Source: an uncultured Clostridia bacterium
GTDB taxonomy: Bacteria; Bacillota; Clostridia; Christensenellales; Borkfalkiaceae
Direction: 5' to 3'
NCBI GenBank assembly: GCA_947624225.1
Contig: CANQJF010000011.1
Span: 1 to 50,195 of the forward strand
DNA length: 50,195 nucleotides
The notes below the pieces were generated by a model. It saw only the letters and a list, made by a program, of their open reading frames with translations. It had not been told where the DNA came from and searched no databases. Numbering within the stretch: position 1 is the stretch's first letter; each line of letters opens with the position of its first letter. A program made the translations under genes and the position numbers. Below are positions 32,009-42,100 of the stretch, in pieces.

Positions 32009-34321
32009 ATGATCCGTACGAAAATTTTATCCGTCATCCCGATGCGGACGCAAGTCATCTTTCCCAATACGACGGTGGGATTCGACGTCGGGCGGGGGCT
32101 GTCCCTCGCTGCCGTCGAGCGCGCCTCATTCAACGAGTCGTATGTCTTTATCACGCGGCAAAACGTGGACAAGGACCTCCCGTCGGCGGAGGATCTCGCT
32201 GCCGTCGGCACGGTCGCGCTCATCCGCCAAAAGACCCGCATGCCCGGGGACCGCGTCCGCGTGCTCGTGGAGGGCCTATACCGTGCCCGTGCCCGCGATT
32301 TTCGCTTGGAGAACGGCTATCTCTATGCCGTCACCGACGAACTTCCCCCCATCCACGGCGACCCGACGCTGGAAGAGGCGCACTTCCGCACGGTCAAGGC
32401 GCTCATCGAAGAGGTGCAGATCACCGACAATAAATTTGCCAAGGAGTTGGAGACCGCCCTCGTCGGCATTGCGGACATCGACGAATACATCAACGTCGCC
32501 ACAAGCGTTTTGCGCTTCAAAGATCCCGTCAAACAACGGCTGCTCGAAACGGAGGACGTCATCGTCCGCCTCATGCGCCTCGAAGAACAGCTCGTCTCCG
32601 AAATCGAGATCTTCCGTTTGGAGCGCAAGATCGCGCAAGATGTCAGAAAAAACATCGACAAGGCGCAAAAGGAATACTTCCTCCGCGAACAGCTGCGCGT
32701 CATTCACACCGAACTCGGCGACGACGTCGAGGAGAACGAAAAACTGCGGGCGCGCATCCTCGAAAAGAAATTGCCCAAAAAGGTGGAGGAAAAGGCGCTG
32801 GCAGAGCTTGCCCGCATGGACAAAATGCCCCCCTCCTCCCCCGAGTATACCGTCTTGCGCAACTATGCCGACTGGCTCTTAGACCTCCCGTGGAACGAAC
32901 AGACGGAGGACACGGAGTCGCTGGCAGACGTGGAGAGAGTGCTCGCGGAGGACCATTACGGGCTTGAAAAGATCAAGGAGCGCGTGGTGGAATACCTCGC
33001 CGTCTTAAAGCTCACGGGCACGCTCAAAGCGCCCATCCTCTGCCTCGTCGGTCCGCCCGGCGTGGGAAAGACGAGCATCGCAAAGTCCATCGCGCGCTCG
33101 CTGGGCAGAAAATTCGTGCGCATGAGCCTCGGCGGGCTCAAAGATGAGGCCGAGATCCGCGGGCACCGCCGCACCTACATCGGCGCCATGCCCGGCCGCA
33201 TTCTCTATGAGATGAAGAACGCCGGCTCCGTCAACCCCGTGTTCCTCCTCGACGAGGTGGACAAGATCTCACAGGACATGCGCGGCGATCCCGCCGACGC
33301 CCTGCTCGAAGTTTTGGATCCCGAGCAAAATTCCACTTTCCGCGACAGGTATCTCGAAGTGGAATACGACCTCTCCAAGGTCATGTTTATTGCGACCGCC
33401 AACACGCTCGAAACCATACCCATGCCTTTGAGAGACCGCATGGAAATCATCGAACTCACCGGTTACACCTCTCAGGAGAAAGAGGAGATCGCGCGGCGCT
33501 ACCTCATCCCCAAAAAGCGCGCCGAGAACGGACTCGGCGAGGAGCAACTCCGCATCAGCGACGGTGCCCTCTCCGACATCATCGACGGCTACACGATGGA
33601 GGCGGGCGTCCGCACGTTGGAACGGACGATCGGCACCGTGTGCAGAAAGGCCGCCGTGCGCATCGCAAAGGGGCAATCGGACAAGCTGACCGTCAACAAA
33701 AACAATCTCGAAAAATTTCTCGGTGCAAGGCGGTTTACGGGCGATGACATCCGCGAGACGGACGAGGTCGGCATGGCCACGGGGCTTGCGTGGACGGCAG
33801 TCGGCGGGACCACGCTCACCATCGAGGTCTCGGCCATGCACGGCAAGGGCGACATCCTCCTCACGGGAAAGCTCGGGGACGTCATGAAAGAATCGGCGCG
33901 TGCGGCCATCACGTATATCCGTGCACATGCCGAGCGCTATGGCATCGACAGCGAGGACTTCGAGAAAAAGGATGTGCACATCCACGTCCCGGAGGGCGCA
34001 ACGCCCAAAGACGGCCCCTCCGCGGGCATCACCATGGCGACGGCCATCCTCTCGGCGTTTACGGGCAAGCCCGTGCGGCACGACATCGCCATGACCGGCG
34101 AGATCACGCTGCGGGGCAAGGTGCTCCCCATCGGCGGGCTCAAAGAAAAGGCGCTCGCCGCGGCGCGCATCGGCATTCACGACGTCATCATCCCGGACGG
34201 GAACAAGAAAGACGTGGAGGACATCCCCGCCGAGGTGCGTTCCTCCCTCAACTTCATCTGCGTCAACGAGGCCGACGAGGTGTTTATGACGGCGGTGCGG
34301 GGGTTGCAGCATGCGTATTAA
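32009..34321 (+). CDS. lon: ATP-dependent protease Lon
   Basis: A cytoplasmic AAA+ serine protease that degrades misfolded and regulatory proteins. It has 770 residues, normal for LonA. The N-terminal substrate domain is followed by the ATPase (Walker A GPPGVGKT at 348-355, Walker [10 protein letters not shown]) and the protease domain with catalytic S671 ([10 protein letters not shown]) and K714 ([10 protein letters not shown]). The ribosome site is GAGGAATCCT. It overlaps engB by 11 bases, as is common in Bacillota. Confidence 0.97.
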   Translation: MIRTKILSVIPMRTQVIFPNTTVGFDVGRGLSLAAVERASFNESYVFITRQNVDKDLPSAEDLAAVGTVALIRQKTRMPGDRVRVLVEGLYRARARDFRLENGYLYAVTDELPPIHGDPTLEEAHFRTVKALIEEVQITDNKFAKELETALVGIADIDEYINVATSVLRFKDPVKQRLLETEDVIVRLMRLEEQLVSEIEIFRLERKIAQDVRKNIDKAQKEYFLREQLRVIHTELGDDVEENEKLRARILEKKLPKKVEEKALAELARMDKMPPSSPEYTVLRNYADWLLDLPWNEQTEDTESLADVERVLAEDHYGLEKIKERVVEYLAVLKLTGTLKAPILCLVGPPGVGKTSIAKSIARSLGRKFVRMSLGGLKDEAEIRGHRRTYIGAMPGRILYEMKNAGSVNPVFLLDEVDKISQDMRGDPADALLEVLDPEQNSTFRDRYLEVEYDLSKVMFIATANTLETIPMPLRDRMEIIELTGYTSQEKEEIARRYLIPKKRAENGLGEEQLRISDGALSDIIDGYTMEAGVRTLERTIGTVCRKAAVRIAKGQSDKLTVNKNNLEKFLGARRFTGDDIRETDEVGMATGLAWTAVGGTTLTIEVSAMHGKGDILLTGKLGDVMKESARAAITYIRAHAERYGIDSEDFEKKDVHIHVPEGATPKDGPSAGITMATAILSAFTGKPVRHDIAMTGEITLRGKVLPIGGLKEKALAAARIGIHDVIIPDGNKKDVEDIPAEVRSSLNFICVNEADEVFMTAVRGLQHAY

Positions 34322-34895
34322 CGGGGCAAAATTCATCACCTCTGCCGCGCGGGAGGAACAATTCATCCGCCCCGAGAAGCCCATGATCGCCGTGTGTGGG
34401 CGCTCCAATGCGGGCAAGAGCACGCTCATCAATATGCTCGCGGGGCAAAAAAATCTCGCCAAGACGAGCGCCTCTCCCGGGCGGACGCGCCTCGTCAACT
34501 ACTTCGATTTCGGGAGCTTCATCCTCGCCGACCTGCCGGGTTACGGCTACGCCGCCGTCTCCAAGGAGGAGAAAGCCAAGTGGGGCCGCACGCTGGACGC
34601 ATTTTTTGCGAAGAAGCAGGACATTGCGCACGTCTTTTTGCTTTCGGATATCCGTCGGGATCCGTCCGAAGAGGACATGCAGATGGTTACTTTTTTGAAT
34701 TATCACATTATTCCGTTTACGGTCATTGCGACCAAGAGCGACAAGCTCTCGCGGATGAAAGTCAAGGAGCGGGTGCGTGCGGTGGCCGCGAGCTATGGCT
34801 TGGGTGCGGGAAACGTGATCGCGGTCTCGGGATTCACCTCCGACGGCAAAGACGACCTCCTGCAAGCCCTCGCCCACATTCTCTCAATAGAATAG
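34311..34895 (+). CDS. engB: Ribosome biogenesis GTPase EngB/YsxC
   Basis: A 194-residue essential GTPase involved in large-subunit assembly. G motifs: GRSNAGKST (G1), a TRLVNYF segment after SASPGRT (G2), DLPGYGYA (G3), TKSDKL (G4) and the SGF segment (G5). The ATG at 34311 lies within the last codons of lon, so translation is coupled. Downstream is a 1.2-kb repeat region with no immediate terminator. Confidence 0.96.
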   Translation: MRINGAKFITSAAREEQFIRPEKPMIAVCGRSNAGKSTLINMLAGQKNLAKTSASPGRTRLVNYFDFGSFILADLPGYGYAAVSKEEKAKWGRTLDAFFAKKQDIAHVFLLSDIRRDPSEEDMQMVTFLNYHIIPFTVIATKSDKLSRMKVKERVRAVAASYGLGAGNVIAVSGFTSDGKDDLLQALAHILSIE

Positions 34896-34964
34896 ATTGA
34901 ATTGTGAGGATTTGCCCCCTCCCATGGAGGGGGTGGAGGGGGTGGGATGGCGACCAAGCATGGT

Positions 34965-35272
34965 TTGTCATTTCGAGCCGACGGGGCACGACTTTCAACG
35001 AACTGCTCGTCTGCGAGAAATCTTACTACGACCAAGTGATGTTGTCATTTCGAGCCGATATAGTCTGACTTTCAACGAACTGCTCATCTGCGAGAAATCT
35101 TACTACGACCAAGTGATGTTGTCATTTCGAGCCGATATAGTCTGATTTTCAACGAACTGCTCATCTGCGAGAAATCTTACTACGACCAAGTGGTGTTGTC
35201 ATTTCGAGCCGATATAGTCTGACTTTCAACGAACTGCTCATCTGCGAGAAATCTTACTACGACCAAGTAGGT
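34965..35272 (+). repeat. Four tandem 77-bp repeats
   Basis: Units start at 34965, 35042, 35119 and 35196, each opening TTGTCATTTCGAGCCGA and ending near CTACGACCAAGTG. The last three are almost identical; the first differs around GACGGGGCACGAC. The unit belongs to the same family as 25938-26075. There are no unique spacers, so this is not CRISPR. Confidence 0.9.
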
Positions 35273-35426
35273 GAGAACAAAAATAAGGTAGAGATTTCTC
35301 GGCTCCGGCTTCGCCTCCGTTCGAAATGACATTTAGAATGCCTCCGTCGCCACCCCACCCCCTTAGTCCCCCTCCCATGGAGGGGGCTCATGCGCCCCCT
35401 TAGCCCCCTCATATTCAAAATAACAC

Positions 35427-35458
35427 AAGCCCGCGGTGAAAATTTCAGCCGCGGGCTT
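35427..35458. terminator. Strong GC hairpin, possible terminator
   Basis: AAGCCCGCGG (35427-35436) pairs with CCGCGGGCTT (35449-35458); the loop TGAAAATTTCAG can pair further. On the minus strand it is followed by TGTGTTATTTT. It could stop leftward transcripts from 35471-35677 and rightward ones from lon-engB, although no clean T-run follows on the plus strand. Confidence 0.5.
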
Positions 35459-35470
35459 CTCTATCTCAAA

Positions 35471-35677
35471 GTACATAAATCTACATAATCCGAGTACTTT
35501 ACGTATCAATCATATCACTGTTTCGCAAAAAAAACAAGCACATTTTGTAAAAAAACATCATATTTTTGAAATTTTTTTCGGACTTTTTCCGCCAACTTTG
35601 TCTGTTTTTTCCTCCCGCGCCAACGTTTTCCCCTCTCGCGCCATCTTTCGGTACATGGATTATGTAGATTTATGTGC
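35471..35677. promoter_or_regulatory. Candidate invertible promoter segment (or MITE) with 27-bp inverted repeats
   Basis: Arms at 35471-35497 and 35651-35677 match in 24 of 27 positions when inverted, with a perfect 19-base core ACATAAATCTACATAATCC (35473-35491 and its inverse at 35657-35675). The AT-rich interior has a leftward promoter-like pair, TTGTTT (35532-35537), 17 bases, TATGAT (35509-35514). Inversion would point it toward the surface gene at 36112. No recombinase gene is in the window. Confidence 0.5.
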
Positions 35678-35847
35678 CATCGGGGCGAAAGACCGCAAAA
35701 GGTTGCACCGACGGGGCTTTCCTATCGCAACCGAGCGGGGCAAAGGTCCGCGCGGCGGTGTAGGGAGTGGGGTGGCGATCAAGAGGCATGGTGGAGATCT
35801 TGCCCTCCCCTCTGTGGAAGATGGCACGGCGAAGCCGTGACGAATGA

Positions 35848-35945
35848 GGACCTCATCACCCGCTCCGCGGGAGCTTCCCCAAGGGGGAAGCCGAGAGGAC
35901 CTCATCACCCGCTCCGCGGGAGCTTCCCCAAGGGGGAAGCCGAGA
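35848..35945 (+). repeat. Two tandem 49-bp repeats
   Basis: Two exact-looking copies beginning GGACCTCATCACCCGCTCCG, at 35848-35896 and 35897-35945, each carrying the palindromes CCGCTCCGCGG and CTTCCCCAAGGGGGAAG. The same motif occurs singly at 15206-15275 and 26235-26310 in the other orientation. Confidence 0.85.
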
Positions 35946-36111
35946 GGACCCCTCTGTCACTCGCAAAGCCCGACAAGCCCCCCCCCGAGGCATAGAGCGC
36001 ATAAATCCGAGAGGCGCCAAATGAGGCACGGCAAAAACCTGCCGCCGTGGCAAAAAAGCCTGCCAAATCGAGGCGCATACAAAAACCTGAAAGGGACAAG
36101 GAGGAAAAGAG

Positions 36112-39100
36112 ATGGAGCAAAGATCCAAGCGGACGGCGATTGCGGTTCTCACAGTCGTGCTCGCGGTTGCCTTGGGCGTGGGCGTGATGTGCGCCCTTTT
36201 GCCGTGGCGCACGTGGCTCTCCCGCGACACGGTGGAGCTTTCGGAAGATGATTTTGAATACGGCATCGTTTCGACAGCTCTCTACGGAACCGACACCGAG
36301 GAGACCTTCGGCGAGGGCGGTTCTTACGGTTGGGGCTATCAGCCCAACAAGGATAAACCAGAGTATGCCTACATCACCAAAATCGGCATCTCGGCCGAAA
36401 CGCTCAACGCCATCAAGGAAAAGGGCGTCACCAAGCTGGTGATCAACATTCCCGCCGAGCACAACGGTGTGCCCGTGCGCTATGTTGCGCAAGATGCTTT
36501 CTCGGATTGCGAACTCACCATCACCGACATCAAGATGCCGCGCACGGTGTATTGGCAGATCAAGAAAAGTAGCCGTTTCACGCTGGATAATTCCTCCTCC
36601 TTTGCGCGTGCAGACGGCGAGACGGCAACTTTCACCAAGTTCACCCCCGAAAAAGGCGCGAACACGCTCGTTTTGCCCTCCAATGTGTGGATCGACGAGA
36701 ACGGCAACGGCGAGTTCGAGGACGGCGAGCCCACCTATCGCTACACCGAATACCTCTTTGCGGGGAACAGCGGCACGGATTATACCAATCTCGTGGTCAT
36801 GCCCGATGTTGTGAATGCTTTCAACGGCACGGCGCAAGAGGGCGATGAAGATAAGCCCCGGATGCAGGGGGGCCTGCTCAGCAAATCTACCAAATTAAAA
36901 TCCGTCAATTTCTGCACGGGCAGAACGCAAGTTTTGCACCTTTTCCCGCTCACGTTTGAAGATTGCACCTCGCTCAAAGAGATCTCACTCGCGGCGGGCG
37001 TTTTTTTGGAGGACGGTGCGCGCGTGTTCCAAGGGGCGAGCGCGCTTGAAAAGTTCACGATAGCCAACGACAACGCAACGACCGTGCCCATGTTCTACAC
37101 GGTGGGTGCCGACGGCGCGCTCTACACCAATAACTACACCTACAAATACTTCACCCAGTCCAACACCGAGGACTTATATAAGTGGTTTAAAGTCGGAGAA
37201 AATGGCGTATACGACTCCTCGCTTCGTCAATATGTTTCGAAGATTGACCGACCCCTTGTCGTTTGGAATTCAGAGACCATGCCGCCTCCTAAGGACGACG
37301 ATGATTGGTGGACATATATGTATGAAGATGGTGTATTCACTTCTTCAAGTACAGCCAAATGGAACAACATAAGTAATGCGAAAGGTTCGGGAACGTTCAA
37401 GGGCACCCCGTCCTCCCCGGGCTCCTCGGGCTCTTCCGGGACAGTGACAACGTATTCCGCAAAGAAAGATGCGAGCGACGAATACACGGGCGGCATTGCC
37501 ATTCCCGAAAACAGCTATGTGTTCGATGTCAACGGAACGGATAAAGACGGTAAAACCGATCCGGACAACGACTTTGCAACGGGCACCCAAGTCGGGCAAT
37601 ATCCCGAGGGGGCGAACTTTAAATCGGCAACCTTGACAACAATAGACGGGACTAATAGCGGCGGGACAAAGGCCTCCATTTCTGTCAACGGCAGCGACAG
37701 TTCGGTCAAGGTGACGGAAGCGAGCGGCGGGGATCAATCGCAAGCTACCGTTACGATCAACGGCGTTGAATACAAATCCCGCATGCAGTTCAAATACGGC
37801 AGTGACCGCTATCTCCAAATCGAGGTACCGTTTGATTTTGACTTGCACGCATACTTTGTGGGCAGTTATACTGCCGATCAGGCAGGAAGCAGCGGACATC
37901 CCAGCATTGCATTGTTCAATAGCTCACAATTCGATAGCACGAAATATAGTGGTACAACTGGGTCCAAAGCCACAACCGCGAAAAAAAATGCTACAACAGC
38001 AATGCTTACCGATGTCAATGACATGACGATCGGCGATAGCGCCTCCCATCTTTTAGAGATCACGACGAGCGGTGCAAAGAGCGGCACCTATTATATTGCC
38101 CAACCCGCCGACTGTGAGGGCGGAACCAAAGGTTATGCGCAAATGTTCTTCCTCGTCATCACGCCCGTGTTGACTCAGTCTGCCGCATCCCTTAAAATCC
38201 AAATCGGGGTTCCCACCGGAACAGGCCGAAATGGAATAGTAACCGGCTATACCTATGAATCGATCCCTCTCAACTCCATCACTCTCCAAAAGACGTATGA
38301 TACCAGCGGCAACGCCGTTTGGACAGATGTAAACAATTCCAAAATCGTATACGATGATAGAAACGGCCTCATGTTTTCCGTGAAGGCGCTCACCGCGACC
38401 GGTGCTCCTGCCACAACGGAAGATGTAAAATGGAGCTTGGTGCACGGCACCGGCGGGCTTGAAAGTACCAAACATGCCTACGGCATGGCACAGAACAGTG
38501 GTAACATATACACTGACAACAACGACTTCCGTCTCAAATTATATGAAAATACGTATTATCGATGGAGTGGCCAGGATACTTATGATTATTGCTATGACCG
38601 ATACACCGGCCCCTGCCCCGGGTTTGTAGGGGGGGCGCATGTCGTGGTGGAGTTCACCTCCGGCAGCTTAAAGACCTATCTCTACATCAACTTCCGCGGG
38701 ACGGTCGATTACGACAATATCCCCGATCTCGATAAAATCAACAGCGCAAGAACTACGACGGAACAACAACAGGCAGCACAAACGGCGCGCCTCACCTACA
38801 CGGAGGACCGCATGGTGCGCTATCAGACGCTCGTCTCCATGCCCGCGCGGTGCCAGGATGCCGACGGCGAGATCGTGAGTGCCTTTGATTTCGGCTACCA
38901 TGAGACGGTGGCAATCGGCGCCAACGCGTTCCAGCACACGCAAATCACGGTCATCCACATTCCCGACCGCATCTCCTCCATCGGCGCCTCGGCATTCCGC
39001 TTCTCCGATCGGTTGCAATCTGTCTACCTCCCCGATAGCGCCACAATTGCCCTCAATGCCTTTGGGCAGGAGCCCGACGCCACCGATAAAACCGTGTTCA

Positions 39101-42100
39101 CGGCGGGCAAGAAGAACTTCTTCCTCATTGCGCCCTCGCGCACCTCGTATGAGGCCTACATGCAGCCCCAAAGCTCCTCCTCCAACTACAAGACCTTCCC
39201 CATGCACATCGAGGATGACGATAAGGGCTTCCAGGAGTGGGCTCCCGAAAAGAACGGCAAGAACCCCTCTTACGACTACTCCCCCTACCTCACCTATGAG
39301 ATCGAGGTGAACTTCCTCTCGGGCAGCGGAAGCGACATCACCTCCACGGCGCGCACTTTCCTCTACGGGATGGATTCCCGCTACGTGAAAGCCACCGAGC
39401 AGACCAAGTGGGCCCTCATCGACAAGCACTACGACAACAACGCCCCCATCTACTTCGGGACCATCAAGGGCGACAGCGACAAGACGGTGCAGCAGATCAA
39501 CACCCTGCCCAAGGACCTCGTGTGGATGGTTGCCGCGGACGGCTGGTATTTTGACGAGAGCGCCGCCGTCACGGGCACGTGGTATTATGGAGAAACCGAG
39601 ATCAAAATTGAGGATGCGGAGGGGAAATCCGACAAGACTGCCGCCGCCCTCACCGCCTTCCTCGGCGGAAAAGGTGGGGACCATGTCTCGGAGTTCACCA
39701 TAGAAAACCGCCCTCAGACCCATTATAGCCAAGTGATTAGCAACACGACTGACAACGTAAAGGGCATTAAGGAAGTGGGCGGCAAGGCGGGCGACTTGCG
39801 CAAGGCAATCAATGAAAATAACCCCGGCAATAAGGAGACCGACCGCTGGTATTGGGAAGACGACAAGGTTTGGGAGACGCACCAAACCATGCCTTTCCAG
39901 ATGACGCTGAGGGATTATGCTGTCAGCGAGAGCAGCAAGGTCATCGCATTCGACGTGCCCACCCTCCAAAGCATCGGCACCATCACCTATGCCGACGACA
40001 GCGTGCAACAGGGCAGGAATCTCGACTTGCACCCCGACGAGAGCAGCTGGCGCGTGCCCATGCTCACCGTCACCTACGATTTGGATGGCTTCCCCGTCAA
40101 CCGCATCCTCAGCGGATTCAATAGCTCCGCAATGAGCGTGAAGTATCAACGTTGGATCAAAGATCAGAACAATGATAAGGTTTACCTGTGGATCCCGGGG
40201 GCGGAGACGGATTCGGAGACGGACACGGATTCGGACACGGAGACGGAGGTAACATGGCAAGTCGGCAACGAGCCCAATCCTTTCTATGCCGGGACATACC
40301 TCATCACGCTCTCCCTCGTGCAGCCGACCGAGAGCGCTTACAAATATGTTTGGGGCGGCAGCTACAACGGCATGCGCGTGGAAGCACGCGACGAGGGAAT
40401 GGGCGATACGAGAGAGATGACTTTCATCCTCCACATCCAGCCGCGCACCGTCTACATTAACAGAAATTATTCCATGCAGTATACCGGCGAGGAATTCACT
40501 CTCCTCAGAGACAATCCCTACGTCATGAACTACTATGGTTCCGATGATAATAAGTGGGGAAAATACCACATTTCTTCCTATGGCGGAGCATCGCTTGGCC
40601 CCAACGGCCTTCCGTGCGGAATTGGTACGTATACGACCTATGTCGCGGGATATGACCCCTATTTCGATTATGAAAAGAACGAGGGATCCCCTATCTCCTC
40701 CGTGCGATTCATGTCGGAAAGCGGAAGTCTTGCAAGCGATAACTCTATTGAGATCCACATTGGATATAGCACTTCCTATCTAAATTTCCGTACGAATTTG
40801 AGCACGTTCGTCTATGACGGCGAGCCCATCACGCCCGAGGAGATTTTCAGCGGGGGGAAATTTTACCCCAATGTGACACACAGCGTTTTCTATCAAGACG
40901 GCAAAATCGTCCCCGAAATCAAGGAAGCGGGCGTCTATCAGATCGCGCTCACGCCCAAGGACGGGTATTATTGGACTTATGACGACTTCGTCTTGTTTGA
41001 TCAGAAACAGTGGGCCCAATTCGATCCGGATCCGGTTGGCGACGGCAATGCGGAAAAAGGTTATGCAGCCATGGCGAGCGGGACTTTTTATGTCACCGTC
41101 ATTGTGGACAAAAAGACGGTCGCCGTGCCCAAGGATTCCTATGCGCCCAGCACCGCGGAGCCGCCCTATGAGTTCTATGCACCCAGCGAGGACTATGAGG
41201 TCGTCGGGTATAGCAAAGGCAGGCGGGACGTTTACGATGAAAAAGACCCCACAGAATGGCTGAGTTTGTGGGACACGGATGCGCCCACCGAAGCGCCTCA
41301 GATCTACTATGTGCTCCTCCGCCTCACCGACCCCGATAACTGCAAGTGGGATACATCGACCGGGCGCGAGATCGTCTCCTATGGCACCGAGTCCTATGCC
41401 GTCGTCAAGCTCTATGCCGGTTACGACCGCATAGTGGAGTATCCCGAGTTCGACGACACGAAAGGAATCGTTCAGCCTGCCGATAAGAGCGCGACGAGAT
41501 ATCTTCAAGCGACCATTACGTGGACCTACGATGCAAATCTCTACAATTACATTCATTTGTTCTCGTCCACTACATCTCCCGATTACTCCACCGTCTCCTA
41601 TGTCTACTTCGGCACCGAGAACCCGGTCGGCGGAGACAATGGGATAGATTGGAATAGCAAAGACAGCATAGAGAACAAGTTCATTAACGCAAAACAGCTG
41701 AGGACGGGTTATAATGACATCAGCGAGGCGGGCTACTACGGCGTCAAATTTGAGCTCAGCGACCCGTTCGTGTTCGAGGGCACGCTCGATGAAAACAGCG
41801 GCCTCGGCGAAATGGTCGCCTACTACTTCGTCCACGTGGAGAATGCCGATATCACAGCGAAGTTCACGGACGATTTTGAGCAAGAGAGCTCCACCGTCTA
41901 CCACACGGAAAACAAACAGCCCATCGAGCTGAAACTGCCCGCCTCCGTGCTCACCTCCGTCGGCGACACCGCAAACCCCATCAGCATCTCCTACTATGTT
42001 GACACGGAAGAGAGCGCGCGCGACAACATTGAAACCAATCTTGAAAATCTCAACGGCGGCAAAGATATCACCTCCGGCAACTGGACCGCGGACACGAATG

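Larger units (their letters stand above)
34896..36111. repeat. Repeat-dense 1.2-kb region before the giant surface gene
   Basis: No credible gene. It holds a CTCCCATGGAGGG palindrome (34912-34955), four 77-bp tandem repeats (34965-35272) closed by an inverted half unit (35291-35332), two further GGAGGG palindromes (35346-35415), a 10-bp-stem hairpin (35427-35458), a 207-bp inverted-repeat segment (35471-35677), and two tandem 49-bp repeats (35848-35945). The last 110 bases carry the ribosome site of the giant gene but no convincing promoter. Confidence 0.75.

Noticed and set aside
31936..32433. Plus-strand frame beginning before lon
   Set aside because: It overlaps the start of lon in another frame; lon has the proper ribosome site and full family similarity.
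34965..35272. Possible CRISPR array
   Set aside because: The 77-bp units are contiguous with no unique spacers, and no cas genes are present.
38668..40758. A 696-codon open frame on the minus strand, antisense to the giant surface gene
   Set aside because: It has no family resemblance and no ribosome site, and it mirrors the codon pattern of the high-GC sense gene. Similar antisense frames at 40780-42558 and 42652-44781 have the same origin.
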